Of a DNA stretch of 27,036 nucleotides, positions 1 to 7,045 are shown piece by piece. This stretch comes from an uncultured Bacilli bacterium. Lineage in GTDB: Bacteria > Bacillota_I > Bacilli_A > RF39 > UBA660. The notes beneath the pieces are model-generated. The model was not told where the DNA came from and ran no database searches. It saw nothing but the letters and a program-made list of their open reading frames with translations. The position numbers and the translations under genes were made by a program. The DNA is taken from the NCBI GenBank assembly GCA_910584255.1, contig CAJTXV010000022.1, positions 1 to 27,036 on the forward strand, given 5' to 3'. How positions within the stretch are numbered: position 1 is the first letter of the stretch; every line of letters starts with the position of its first letter.

Positions 1-75
1 GGTGTGAGAGGGAAAAATATTCAATATTTTATTGAAAAGTTTTCTCTACTCGATTTTTATTTGAATAGAATCTAG
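1..75 (+). CDS. possible C-terminal end of an upstream gene (partial)
   Basis: Frame 1 is open from the window edge to a TAG at 73-75 and would encode about 24 residues ending in an amphipathic, aromatic-rich tail (ending DFYLNRI). The other two plus frames stop early. Upstream of ackA in Bacillus lies a DNA-methyltransferase-like gene (ytxK), but this tail is too short to assign. Being open for 24 codons in AT-rich DNA is suggestive only. Confidence 0.35.
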   Translation, partial: GVRGKNIQYFIEKFSLLDFYLNRI

Positions 76-104
76 TTTCTTTTCCTTTTCTTTTGTAGTA
101 TAAT
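76..104 (+). promoter_or_regulatory. probable ackA promoter (-10 TATAAT)
   Basis: A perfect TATAAT lies at 99-104. The hexamer 17 bp upstream (TTTCTT, 76-81) is a poor -35. Transcription would begin near 111, leaving about 19 nt of leader that contains the GAGGGA ribosome binding site of ackA. Confidence 0.45.
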
Positions 105-129
105 AATTGTTATAGAAAAGAGGGATAAT

Positions 130-1311
130 ATGAAAATAATATCAATTAATGCAGGAAGTAGTTCCCTAAAATTTAGTTTATTTGAAATGGATACGAAAAC
201 TTGCATTGCTTCTGGTTATTTTGAAAGAGTAACCTTAGAGGGAAGTTTTTATACTATAAAATATAATGGAGAAAAAATTAAAGAAGAAGTGAATATGCCA
301 AATCATACTGTAGCTGTTGAAGTGCTTCTTGATCGTTTAATTTCTCTTGGAATTATTAATTCTTTAGATGAAATTGAAGGAGTAGGTCATCGTTTAGCTC
401 ATGGATCTGATAAATATAAGACAAGTGCTTTAATTACAGATGAATTAATGTCTGATTTTAAAAGTTATACGGAACTTGCACCACTTCATGTTCCTGCTAA
501 TATCTTAGGAGTAGAAGCTGTTAAAAAGGTTCTTCCTAATGTACCAATGGTTGGAGTTTTTGATACTGCTTTTCATCAGACTTTAGATAAAACTACATAC
601 ATTTATCCAGTTCCTTACGAATGGTATCAAAAATATGGGATTCGTAAATACGGATTTCATGGAACGAGTTATCGTTACATTTGTAAACAGATTCCAAGAT
701 TATTTGGGAAGGATCAATATAAAGCAATTATTTGTCATTTAGGAAGTGGCGCTAGTGTTGCTGCCGTAAAGGATGGAGTATGTATTGATACCTCGATGGG
801 ATTTACTCCAGTCGTTGGTGTGATGATGGGAACTCGTAGTGGAGATATTGATTCCTCTATTATTCCATTTATTATGGAAAAAGAAGATAAGAGTGTGTCT
901 GATGTGATGGATGACTTAAATAAACGCTCTGGATTCTTAGGACTTAGCGAGTGTGCGAGTGATTTTCGCGATATATATCAGGGGGTAGTGGATGGAAATG
1001 AACAATGTAAATTGGCATTTGATAAGTATGTTCAGACCGTTGTCAATTATATTGCTATGTACTATGTTAGATTAGGTGGCGCTGATGTTATTTGCTTTAC
1101 TGCGGGTCTTGGTGAAAATGCATCCGAAGCAAGAGAAGCTATTATGAATAGACTGGATTGTTTAGGAATAAAACTTGATACGGAGGCTAATAAAGTACGT
1201 GGTGAAGAGATTAAAATTAGTAGTGAAGACTCTAAGATTATGTGTTTTGTAGTTCCTACGAATGAGGAGTTAATGATTGCTGAGGATACACTTTCTCTAA
1301 TTGGAGAATAG
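130..1311 (+). CDS. ackA: acetate kinase
   Basis: Acetate kinase interconverts acetate + ATP and acetyl phosphate + ADP. In fermenting Firmicutes it is the ATP-yielding last step of acetate formation and acts in the cytoplasm. The 393-aa length is typical. The N-terminus MKIISINAGSSSLKFSLF is the first family signature and phosphate-binding loop of the ASKHA fold. The second signature, GFHGTSYRYI, follows near residue 175, then CHLGSGAS and the DTSMGFTPVVGVMMGTRSGD segment, which carries the catalytic Asp/Arg surroundings. GLGENASEAREA near the C-terminus closes the nucleotide site. The start is supported by GAGGGA 5 nt upstream. The next gene (nrnA) follows after 14 nt, so they are probably co-transcribed. 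No phosphotransacetylase gene is adjacent in this window. Confidence 0.98.
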   Translation: MKIISINAGSSSLKFSLFEMDTKTCIASGYFERVTLEGSFYTIKYNGEKIKEEVNMPNHTVAVEVLLDRLISLGIINSLDEIEGVGHRLAHGSDKYKTSALITDELMSDFKSYTELAPLHVPANILGVEAVKKVLPNVPMVGVFDTAFHQTLDKTTYIYPVPYEWYQKYGIRKYGFHGTSYRYICKQIPRLFGKDQYKAIICHLGSGASVAAVKDGVCIDTSMGFTPVVGVMMGTRSGDIDSSIIPFIMEKEDKSVSDVMDDLNKRSGFLGLSECASDFRDIYQGVVDGNEQCKLAFDKYVQTVVNYIAMYYVRLGGADVICFTAGLGENASEAREAIMNRLDCLGIKLDTEANKVRGEEIKISSEDSKIMCFVVPTNEELMIAEDTLSLIGE

Positions 1312-1325
1312 ATAGGAAGAAATTT

Positions 1326-2288
1326 ATGCTTAAAAAAATTTATAAGGCGATTAAAAAGTATGATACGATTGTGATTGCAAGACATATTGGAGTAGATCCT
1401 GATGCTATGGCAAGTCAAATTGCATTAAAAGAGTCTATTCTTTTAACATTTCCAAAAAAATGCGTTTTAGCAGTTGGAACAGGGGGAGCGAAATTTTCTT
1501 ATCTTGGTGCCCTTGATAAACTTGAGGATATCGATTTTTCAAAGTCACTTCTGATTGTTTTAGATACACCAGATAAAAAAAGAGTAGATTCTACCGAAAT
1601 TGATTCCTTTGCCTATAAGATAAAAATAGATCATCATCCTTTTGTAGAAGAATTTTGTAATTTGGAACTGATTGAAGATACGAAATCCTCTGCTTGCCAA
1701 TTGGTATTAGAACTTCTTTATCAGACAAAGTTAAAGAGAAATCAATCTATTATTGAAAAATTATTTATTGGACTTGTTTCTGATACAAATCGCTTTTTAT
1801 TTAATTCGGATAGTTCTTTATTTTCTTTTGTTTCTAAAATACTAAAAGAATATTCATTAGATTTACCTCATTTATATCAACAGCTTTATATGAGACCACT
1901 TCATGAAGTGAGACTTCAAGGTTATATTGAACAGAATATGAAAGTGACTGAAAATGGAGTTGGATATCTAATTTTAACATCCGATGTAATTAGTAAATTC
2001 TCGGCCGATGTTGGAAGTGCGGGGAACATGGTAAATAACTTTAATTATATTGATGAAATCTTAGTATGGCTTATGATTTCTGAGGATAAGAAAAATGAGA
2101 TTATTAAAATCAATATTCGCTCTCGTGGACCAGTCATTAATACTGTTGCTGAAAAATATCATGGTGGAGGACATAAGTTTGCGAGTGGTGCGAGAGTTAC
2201 AACGATGGAAGAAGCAGAACTTTTAATTCATGATTTAGATCGTGTTTGTGATCGATATATCCAAGATATGGAAGGAGTAGAAGAATAA
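1326..2288 (+). CDS. nrnA: DHH/DHHA1 phosphoesterase, NrnA-type oligoribonuclease / pAp phosphatase
   Basis: NrnA-family enzymes degrade 2-5 nt RNA oligomers and dephosphorylate 3'-phosphoadenosine 5'-phosphate, using two Mn ions in the DHH domain. At 320 aa it is close to Bacillus NrnA (about 313). Motifs in order: HIGVDPDAMASQ near residue 20 (metal motif I, the usual HxxPDxDAxGS pattern), LIVLDTPD, the name-giving IDHHPF near residue 101, GLVSDTNRFLF near 150 (motif IV), and the DHHA1 loop GGGHKFASGA near 285. All metal-ligand positions I can see are intact. It sits between ackA and engB; its TAA overlaps the engB ATG by one base, which suggests translational coupling. Confidence 0.93.
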   Translation: MLKKIYKAIKKYDTIVIARHIGVDPDAMASQIALKESILLTFPKKCVLAVGTGGAKFSYLGALDKLEDIDFSKSLLIVLDTPDKKRVDSTEIDSFAYKIKIDHHPFVEEFCNLELIEDTKSSACQLVLELLYQTKLKRNQSIIEKLFIGLVSDTNRFLFNSDSSLFSFVSKILKEYSLDLPHLYQQLYMRPLHEVRLQGYIEQNMKVTENGVGYLILTSDVISKFSADVGSAGNMVNNFNYIDEILVWLMISEDKKNEIIKINIRSRGPVINTVAEKYHGGGHKFASGARVTTMEEAELLIHDLDRVCDRYIQDMEGVEE

Positions 2289-2893
2289 TGAAAATAACGG
2301 ATGCCATGCTTCATGTGGTTGCAGTTAGGCGCAGTCAATATCCTACGGATCAAAAATTAGAATTTATGCTAGTAGGAAGAAGTAATGTAGGGAAAAGTAG
2401 TTTTATCAATTGCTTAATTAACAGGAAAAATCTCGCTCGAATTTCTTCTCGTCCTGGGAAAACACAAACATTAAACTTTTATTTAGTTAATCAAGAATTC
2501 TATTTAGTCGATGTTCCTGGTTATGGGTATGCAGCTGTCGATAAAAGAACACAATCTAAGTTTGGGAAAATGATTGAAGAATATTTGGAAAAAAGGGAGC
2601 AATTAAAGAGAGTGTTTATGCTAATTGATTTTCGTCATAAACCGACGGAAGATGACTTGCTTATGTATAATTTCCTAAAGTACTATAATATTCCTGTCAC
2701 TGTAGTAGCTACAAAAGTAGATAAAGTAGGCGCAAGTAAAATGGATAAGAATAAAAAACTAATTTTAGATACCTTAGATTTAGTCATGGGAGATGATTTG
2801 ATTTTATTTTCTAGTATGACGAAACTAGGAAGAGAAGAAGTATTAAATAAAATTGAACATTATTTAAAGAATGAAGAAGACGATTTAATTTAA
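2288..2893 (+). CDS. engB: ribosome biogenesis GTPase EngB (YsxC/YihA family)
   Basis: EngB is an essential GTPase needed for late assembly of the 50S ribosomal subunit. The 201-aa protein has the complete set of G motifs: G1 GRSNVGKSSFIN near residue 28, G2 region RPGKTQTLNFY, G3 DVPGYGYA near 74, G4 TKVDK near 142 and G5 FSS near 174. RPGKT plus DVPGYGYA is diagnostic of the EngB branch of the TrmE-Era-EngA-EngB group. The start codon overlaps the nrnA stop (TAATG), with GGAAGGAG about 10 nt upstream inside nrnA. In Bacillus the gene follows lon; here it follows nrnA, so the context is different. Confidence 0.96.
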   Translation: MKITDAMLHVVAVRRSQYPTDQKLEFMLVGRSNVGKSSFINCLINRKNLARISSRPGKTQTLNFYLVNQEFYLVDVPGYGYAAVDKRTQSKFGKMIEEYLEKREQLKRVFMLIDFRHKPTEDDLLMYNFLKYYNIPVTVVATKVDKVGASKMDKNKKLILDTLDLVMGDDLILFSSMTKLGREEVLNKIEHYLKNEEDDLI

Positions 2894-2948
2894 GCGCCTT
2901 TTTTACATCAAAATCACTTTTTTTACATACGATATGATAGGTGGTACT

Positions 2949-3380
2949 TTGAAAGTAGAATTTTTAGATCAAGATATTTTAAATGTGGAGATGATGAGTC
3001 AGATTGATATTGAAAATAGAAACAATCTTGGACTGATTTTAAAAGAAATTGGTATTTATTTAAATCGTAAATATCATTATTTATTGGATGGGATTTATGA
3101 TGTGGAATGTTATCAATGTGGAAAGTATTTTATCTTTGAGATGGAGTGGGAGAGTGATTATCCAACGATTGATTTTAATATAACATTTCATCCGAATAGT
3201 CGTATGTTATTGGAATTTATGGATAGTGAATATTTTTTTGGGAAAAAATATTATTATCAAGGAAATTATTACATGGAATTACCTAGAGTTTTAGATAAAA
3301 CCTATTGTTTTGAATTTGGTAAGGTGATTTATGGAGAAGCTGTAGATGAAGTTTTAAAAAATGGGGTTATGATTTCCTAA
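2949..3380 (+). CDS. unrecognised 143-aa protein (TTG start)
   Basis: I do not recognise this protein. An upstream in-frame ATG at 2934 has no ribosome binding site. The TTG at 2949 has AGGTGG 4 nt before it, and the protein then starts MKVEFLDQD. It looks soluble: no membrane segment or signal peptide, alternating acidic and aromatic residues (Tyr- and Phe-rich), and two Cys in CYQC around residue 55. A basic-aromatic segment FFGKKYYYQGNYYMELP lies near residue 102. Predicted beta-rich by eye. It follows engB after 55 nt with no convincing terminator between, so it may belong to the same transcript. Base composition matches its neighbours. Confidence 0.7.
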   Translation: MKVEFLDQDILNVEMMSQIDIENRNNLGLILKEIGIYLNRKYHYLLDGIYDVECYQCGKYFIFEMEWESDYPTIDFNITFHPNSRMLLEFMDSEYFFGKKYYYQGNYYMELPRVLDKTYCFEFGKVIYGEAVDEVLKNGVMIS

Positions 3381-3480
3381 AATGGGGGAAATGTTATGGT
3401 TAGTCCTTTAAAATTCCAACTGTAATTGGTAGTATTTAATGAGAAATGCTATTATAATTTTTAAAGGAAATGAAAAAAAG

Positions 3481-3510
3481 AAGACAGGCTTATCTGATTT
3501 ATGATATACT
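3481..3510 (+). promoter_or_regulatory. promoter of the zinc-ribbon/LiaF-like/DUF4097 operon
   Basis: Extended -10 TGATATACT (3502-3510) with AAGACA at 3481-3486 (4 of 6 to TTGACA) and an 18-bp spacer. It would start RNA near 3517, giving a leader of about 55 nt before the TTG at 3573. The gap before it (3381-3480) also contains a long inverted repeat, CCTTTAAAATT near 3404 and AATTTTTAAAGG near 3455, with no U-tract. Confidence 0.6.
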
Positions 3511-3572
3511 TAAATTGAAATAAGTGATTGAAATATCGTAGAAAAATACAAATCATTTTAGGAGGTTTATTT

Positions 3573-3929
3573 TTGGGAAGAGTATTAAGAAATAAAGAAT
3601 TAGAAAATACAAGGTTGGCTACAAATTATGGTGGTTGGACTTATTGTACGAATTGTAATCAAAATATTGGCTATTTATGTTATTCGACGTATGACTCTTT
3701 AAAACTCGAATATGTATGTAATTGTGGAAGTAAGGGGTATGCTTTTTTAGATTTTCAAGATAGTAAAGAAGGAAGTACTTCTAATCAAGATATGGTAATT
3801 GTTAAGAATCGACTTTGTTGTCCTTTCGATCAATCTCCTTTAATTACTATTTTAAAGGATAAGGTTCAAAGTTATAATCTAAGTATTACGTGTAAATCTT
3901 GTGGGAAAATTTATAAGAAAGAAAAATAG
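3573..3929 (+). CDS. small protein with two zinc-ribbon halves
   Basis: The preferred start is the TTG at 3573, because AGGAGG lies 7 nt upstream (3560-3565); an in-frame TTG at 3528 has no such site. The 118-aa product has Cys pairs C25-x2-C28 and C49-x-C51, then C82-C83 and C107-x2-C110 (CKSCGK at the C-terminus), consistent with two rubredoxin-like zinc ribbons. There is no membrane segment and no enzyme motif. It leads an operon with a LiaF-like and a DUF4097 protein, so a regulatory or sensing role in envelope response is a guess from context only. I do not recognise the family. Confidence 0.7.
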   Translation: MGRVLRNKELENTRLATNYGGWTYCTNCNQNIGYLCYSTYDSLKLEYVCNCGSKGYAFLDFQDSKEGSTSNQDMVIVKNRLCCPFDQSPLITILKDKVQSYNLSITCKSCGKIYKKEK

Positions 3930-3951
3930 AAAAAAAGAAAAGGAGAAATAT

Positions 3952-4632
3952 ATGAAAAATATTAGTAAAGGTTTATGGGGAATTGTTTTAATAGGAATTG
4001 GCTTAGTGATTGGGCTTAATAGTTTTGGGGTAACGGACATTGATATTTTCTTTGATGGATGGTGGACTCTATTTATTATTGTCCCTTGTTTTATTGGTCT
4101 ACTTGATTTTGAAAAGGGAGATAAGGTTGGAGATATTATTGGTCTTCTAATTGGAGTTGCCCTACTACTAGTTTCACGAGATATTTTAGAGTTTGATTTT
4201 ATTGCCAAACTTATTTTACCTACGATTTTAGTTATTGTTGGACTTTCGATGATTTTTAACAATACTTTAAAAACTAAAATTTCAGAAAAGGTTCGTGAAG
4301 GAAAAAAGAATGGACTAGAAGCAATTGTTGCGACTTTTGCGGGACAAAAAGTGGATAAGACGAATGAAAAATTTGAGGGTGCTTCTTTGGATGCTATTTT
4401 TGGTAGTATTGTACTTGATTTAAGAAAAGCAAAACTTTCTAAGGAAACGACGATTGAAGCAAGTGCCATCTTTGGTGGAATTGAAATTATTGTCCCTAAT
4501 GATGTGAATGTTAAAGTAAAATCTACTCCGATTTTTGGAGGCGTTTCTAATAGGATTACTAATTCTGAGGAAAATAAGGAAACGATTTATATCGAAGCAT
4601 TTTCCATGTTTGGGGGTGTTGATATTAAATGA
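3952..4632 (+). CDS. LiaF-like membrane protein (DUF5668-type TM region + LiaF C-terminal domain)
   Basis: LiaF-type proteins sit in the membrane and modulate two-component responses to cell-wall antibiotics. The start is the ATG at 3952 with AGGAG 6 nt upstream; the frame is open further 5' but that stretch is only a lysine-rich readthrough into the previous gene. The 226-aa product has four hydrophobic segments in residues 7-115 (GLWGIVLIGIGLVIGL, LFIIVPCFIGLL, IIGLLIGVALLLV, LILPTILVIVGLSMIF). A cytoplasmic-facing C-terminal domain follows, with the repeated signature ASLDAIFGSIVLDL, ASAIFGGIEIIVPNDVNV, STPIFGGVSN and AFSMFGGVDIK. No liaR/liaS kinase pair is nearby. Its ATGA overlaps the next gene, implying coupling. 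Confidence 0.85.
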   Translation: MKNISKGLWGIVLIGIGLVIGLNSFGVTDIDIFFDGWWTLFIIVPCFIGLLDFEKGDKVGDIIGLLIGVALLLVSRDILEFDFIAKLILPTILVIVGLSMIFNNTLKTKISEKVREGKKNGLEAIVATFAGQKVDKTNEKFEGASLDAIFGSIVLDLRKAKLSKETTIEASAIFGGIEIIVPNDVNVKVKSTPIFGGVSNRITNSEENKETIYIEAFSMFGGVDIK

Positions 4633-5450
4633 CAAATTTACAAAAAGGAATTAAGTATGGTGCAATTGCCTTTGGTATTATGCTTATCGTTGGTATTGCC
4701 AGTGCGATTTTAAGTGCAGTCGGAATTATCGATATCATTGTTACTGGTGGTTCTGAGGGTGGGGAAAGTTTTACAGAAACCTATCAGGATGTTCATTCGA
4801 TTGATATTGATGTTCATTATTCTGATATTTTAATTGAGTCAGGAGATGATTTCCGTGTAGATGCAACCAATGTTAGTCGTTATTTTTCTTCTAGTGAAAA
4901 AAATGGTACTTTAAAAATTAAGGAAAAAAGAAATTGGTTTTGGATGGGAAATAGTTCTGGAAGAATTGTGGTTACCATTCCAACGGATACGATTCTTCGT
5001 AATTTAGAAATTGATTCTGGTGCGGGGAAAATTGAAATTGATAAAATTGTAGCGGATCAATTGGAGATATCACAAGGAGCCGGTGTTTTAAAAATTAACG
5101 AAGGTGATTTTTCAAAGACAAATATTGATGGTGGTGCTGGAAAAATTGATATTGATTCTTCTATGTTAAACAATTTGGATTTGGATGCTGGTGTTGGTAA
5201 CATTGATATTGAAGCAATGCTTACAGGAAATAGTGATATTGATTCTGGTGTTGGAGAAATTAATTTAAAATTATTAGGAACGAAAGAGGATTATCGAATC
5301 CACGTGGAAAAAGGAGTTGGAAGTATCCAAATCGATGGAGAGAATTATTCCAAAGATGCATCCTTTGGTAGTGGTAATAATCGTATTGAAATCGATGGTG
5401 GTGTTGGTAGTATTACAGTAGATTTTTCTTCTTTATCTGTGATTCAGTAA
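4629..5450 (+). CDS. DUF4097-family beta-repeat protein with N-terminal membrane anchor
   Basis: The 273-aa protein has one N-terminal hydrophobic segment (residues 10-37, GAIAFGIMLIVGIASAILSA) and then an all-beta body built of short repeats with Gly turns: IDSGAGKIEIDKI, ISQGAGVLKINEG, DGGAGKIDIDSS, DAGVGNIDIEA, DSGVGEINLK, DGGVGSITVDF. This is the DUF4097 'putative auto-transporter adhesin head' pattern, a beta-solenoid of unknown function common next to PspC/LiaF-type genes. It overlaps the LiaF-like gene by 4 bases and ends just before a terminator, so it is the last gene of a three-gene operon. The body is probably extracytoplasmic if the anchor is N-in. A second DUF4097 gene lies at 17279. 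Confidence 0.85.
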   Translation: MTNLQKGIKYGAIAFGIMLIVGIASAILSAVGIIDIIVTGGSEGGESFTETYQDVHSIDIDVHYSDILIESGDDFRVDATNVSRYFSSSEKNGTLKIKEKRNWFWMGNSSGRIVVTIPTDTILRNLEIDSGAGKIEIDKIVADQLEISQGAGVLKINEGDFSKTNIDGGAGKIDIDSSMLNNLDLDAGVGNIDIEAMLTGNSDIDSGVGEINLKLLGTKEDYRIHVEKGVGSIQIDGENYSKDASFGSGNNRIEIDGGVGSITVDFSSLSVIQ

Positions 5451-5453
5451 AAT

Positions 5454-5483
5454 CTTGTAATTTCCTTTACAAGGTTTTTCTTT
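5454..5483 (+). terminator. intrinsic terminator after the DUF4097 operon
   Basis: CTTGTAA (5454-5460) pairs with TTACAAG (5467-5473) across a 6-nt loop, followed by GTTTTTCTTT. The right arm also forms part of the -35 of the next promoter. Confidence 0.75.
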
Positions 5484-5494
5484 CATGATAAAAT
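5466..5494 (+). promoter_or_regulatory. promoter of the tetR-ABC operon
   Basis: -35 TTTACA (5466-5471, 5 of 6) and -10 TAAAAT (5489-5494, 5 of 6) with a 17-bp spacer and a TG extension at 5486-5487. It starts inside the preceding terminator hairpin. The predicted start site, near 5501, falls in the palindrome at 5500-5513. Confidence 0.75.
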
Positions 5495-5499
5495 AGCAA

Positions 5500-5513
5500 T
5501 TGTTATATAACAA
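5500..5513. promoter_or_regulatory. palindromic operator candidate for the TetR regulator
   Basis: TTGTTATATAACAA is a perfect 14-bp palindrome located at the expected transcription start, 22 bp before the tetR start codon. Palindromes here are typical autorepression sites of TetR regulators. Binding by the adjacent protein is inferred. Confidence 0.6.
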
Positions 5514-5535
5514 AAGTTATAGAAAGAGGTGAAGT

Positions 5536-6123
5536 ATGCCGCCGATTCGGAAATATTGTAGAGAAGATATTATCAAAACTACTTATGAACTTGTTCAAAA
5601 AGAGGGTCTTGGTTGTGTGAATGCTAGAAGAATTGCCAAACAACTTGGGTGTTCAGTACAGCCAATTTTCCATAATTTTACAACGATGGAGGAGCTAATT
5701 AAGGAAGTACATCATAGAATTTATGAGAAATATAAGGAGTACCTTTTAAGCGGTAGAGATCAGCCCAATGCCTATAAAAAAATTGGACTTTCTTATATTC
5801 AGTTTGCATTTGATTATCCAGAGTTCTTTAAAATTCTTTTTATGAAGGAGACAACTTTAGATGCAGAAGACTTTCTGATGGCAGATGTACTAGGAGATCA
5901 TATTATAAAGTCTGGTCAGACTCTTACAGGACTTTCCTATGAGGAACAAAAAAAGTTTCATATTAAAGTATGGATTTTTACACATGGAATTGCTTGTTTA
6001 GTAGCAACTAGGACGATTCAATTTTCTAAAGAAGAAATTGATGAACTTTTAGGAAGAACGGTTTTAGAAATGCTAGAGGGGTATAAGAAACTAATGGAGG
6101 AAGAAAATGAAATATGTAGTTGA
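5536..6123 (+). CDS. TetR/AcrR-family transcriptional regulator
   Basis: A 195-aa regulator with the TetR N-terminal helix-turn-helix in residues 10-55: DIIKTTYELVQKEGL, then VNARRIAKQLGCSVQPIFHNF, the recognition helix with its aromatic F-x-x-F end, then TTMEELIKEV. The C-terminal part (about 80-185) looks like the ligand-binding helical domain of the WHG/TetR_C_33 type. GAGGTGAAGT gives a good ribosome binding site. It is the first gene of an overlapping four-gene operon encoding an ABC-2 exporter (17-nt overlap with the ATPase gene). It most likely represses its own operon through the palindrome at 5500-5513 and is released by an exported compound or stress signal; the ligand is unknown. 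Confidence 0.93.
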   Translation: MPPIRKYCREDIIKTTYELVQKEGLGCVNARRIAKQLGCSVQPIFHNFTTMEELIKEVHHRIYEKYKEYLLSGRDQPNAYKKIGLSYIQFAFDYPEFFKILFMKETTLDAEDFLMADVLGDHIIKSGQTLTGLSYEEQKKFHIKVWIFTHGIACLVATRTIQFSKEEIDELLGRTVLEMLEGYKKLMEEENEICS

Positions 6124-7045
6124 AGTTAAAAATTTAACCAAAGAGTATAAAAACTTAAAAGCGGTGTATGATTTATCCTTTGGGGTTAAAGAAGGAGAGA
6201 TTTTAGGGCTTTTGGGTCCTAACGGAAGTGGGAAGTCTACGACCATTAATTGTTTACTTTCTTTACTGAATTTTTCTAAGGGGAAAATTCAAATTTTTGG
6301 TAAAGAGATGAACCCGAATGCGTATGATTTGAAAGAAAAAATAGGAGTTGTCTTTCAAGAGGTCGCTGTTTTTGAGGAACTGACAGTGATTGAAAATATT
6401 GACTATTTCTGTGGACTTTATATCGAGGATAAAAAACTTAGAAAGCAATATGTAGAAGATGCGATTTCCCTAGTTGGATTAGAGGAATTTAAAAAATTCT
6501 ATCCTAAACAGTTATCAGGAGGACTTTTAAGACGACTTAATATTGCTTGTGGAGTTGCACATAAACCCAAACTTATTATTTTAGACGAACCAACCGTTGC
6601 GGTAGATCCTCAGAGTAGAAATAATATATTAGATGGTATTAAAACTCTTAGAGATCAGGGGGCTACCATTATCTATACAACACACTACATGGAAGAAGTA
6701 GAAATCCTTTGTGACCGAGTAATTATTTTAGATAAAGGAAAAATCATTGCGAGTGGTACTACCGATGAATTAAAATCTTTAGCCAAATTAGAGGAAAAGG
6801 TAACCGTAGAAGTTCTTGATTTAGATGAGAAATATATGAAGGAAATCAGTGCATTTAAGAATGTGGAAGATATAAGTTACTGTGATGGGCTTTTATGTAT
6901 TACATATAAAAAAGGCAAAAATAATTTGGTAGAATTAATGGACTATTTAAAGGCAAATAAAATAAAGTATCATAAGATTTTCTCAGAACGTCCTACGTTA
7001 AATGATGTATTCTTAGAACTTACTGGAAAGGAACTTAGAGACTAA
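6107..7045 (+). CDS. ABC-2 exporter ATP-binding subunit
   Basis: A 312-aa ATPase of the DrrA/NatA-like class that drives multidrug or lipid-type exporters. Walker A is GPNGSGKST near residue 37, the Q-loop VVFQE lies near 81, the signature is LSGGLLRRLNIA near 135, Walker B is LIILDEPTVAVDP near 157, and the H-loop TTHYM lies near 190. The usual LSGGQ has Leu in place of Gln. The extra C-terminal 90 residues (VTVEVLDLDEKYMKEI...) are the regulatory tail typical of this class, ending PTLNDVFLELTGKEL. The ATG at 6107 lies within tetR, with ATGGAGG as ribosome binding site. The stop overlaps the next ATG by one base (TAATG). The partners are the two permeases that follow. Confidence 0.95.
   Translation: MKYVVEVKNLTKEYKNLKAVYDLSFGVKEGEILGLLGPNGSGKSTTINCLLSLLNFSKGKIQIFGKEMNPNAYDLKEKIGVVFQEVAVFEELTVIENIDYFCGLYIEDKKLRKQYVEDAISLVGLEEFKKFYPKQLSGGLLRRLNIACGVAHKPKLIILDEPTVAVDPQSRNNILDGIKTLRDQGATIIYTTHYMEEVEILCDRVIILDKGKIIASGTTDELKSLAKLEEKVTVEVLDLDEKYMKEISAFKNVEDISYCDGLLCITYKKGKNNLVELMDYLKANKIKYHKIFSERPTLNDVFLELTGKELRD

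Noticed and set aside
2934..2948. ATG at 2934 as start of the 143-aa protein
   Set aside because: No ribosome binding site. AGGTGG lies downstream of it and serves the TTG at 2949. A TATGAT overlapping the ATG has no -35 at usable spacing, and CATACGAT nearby resembles a sigma-E -10 but has no matching -35.
3528..3572. TTG at 3528 as start of the zinc-ribbon protein
   Set aside because: No upstream ribosome binding site, and AGGAGG at 3560-3565 points clearly to the TTG at 3573.
3879..4469. 196-codon minus-strand frame opposite the LiaF-like gene
   Set aside because: Low-complexity Ser/Ile/Phe-rich shadow of a well-supported plus-strand gene.
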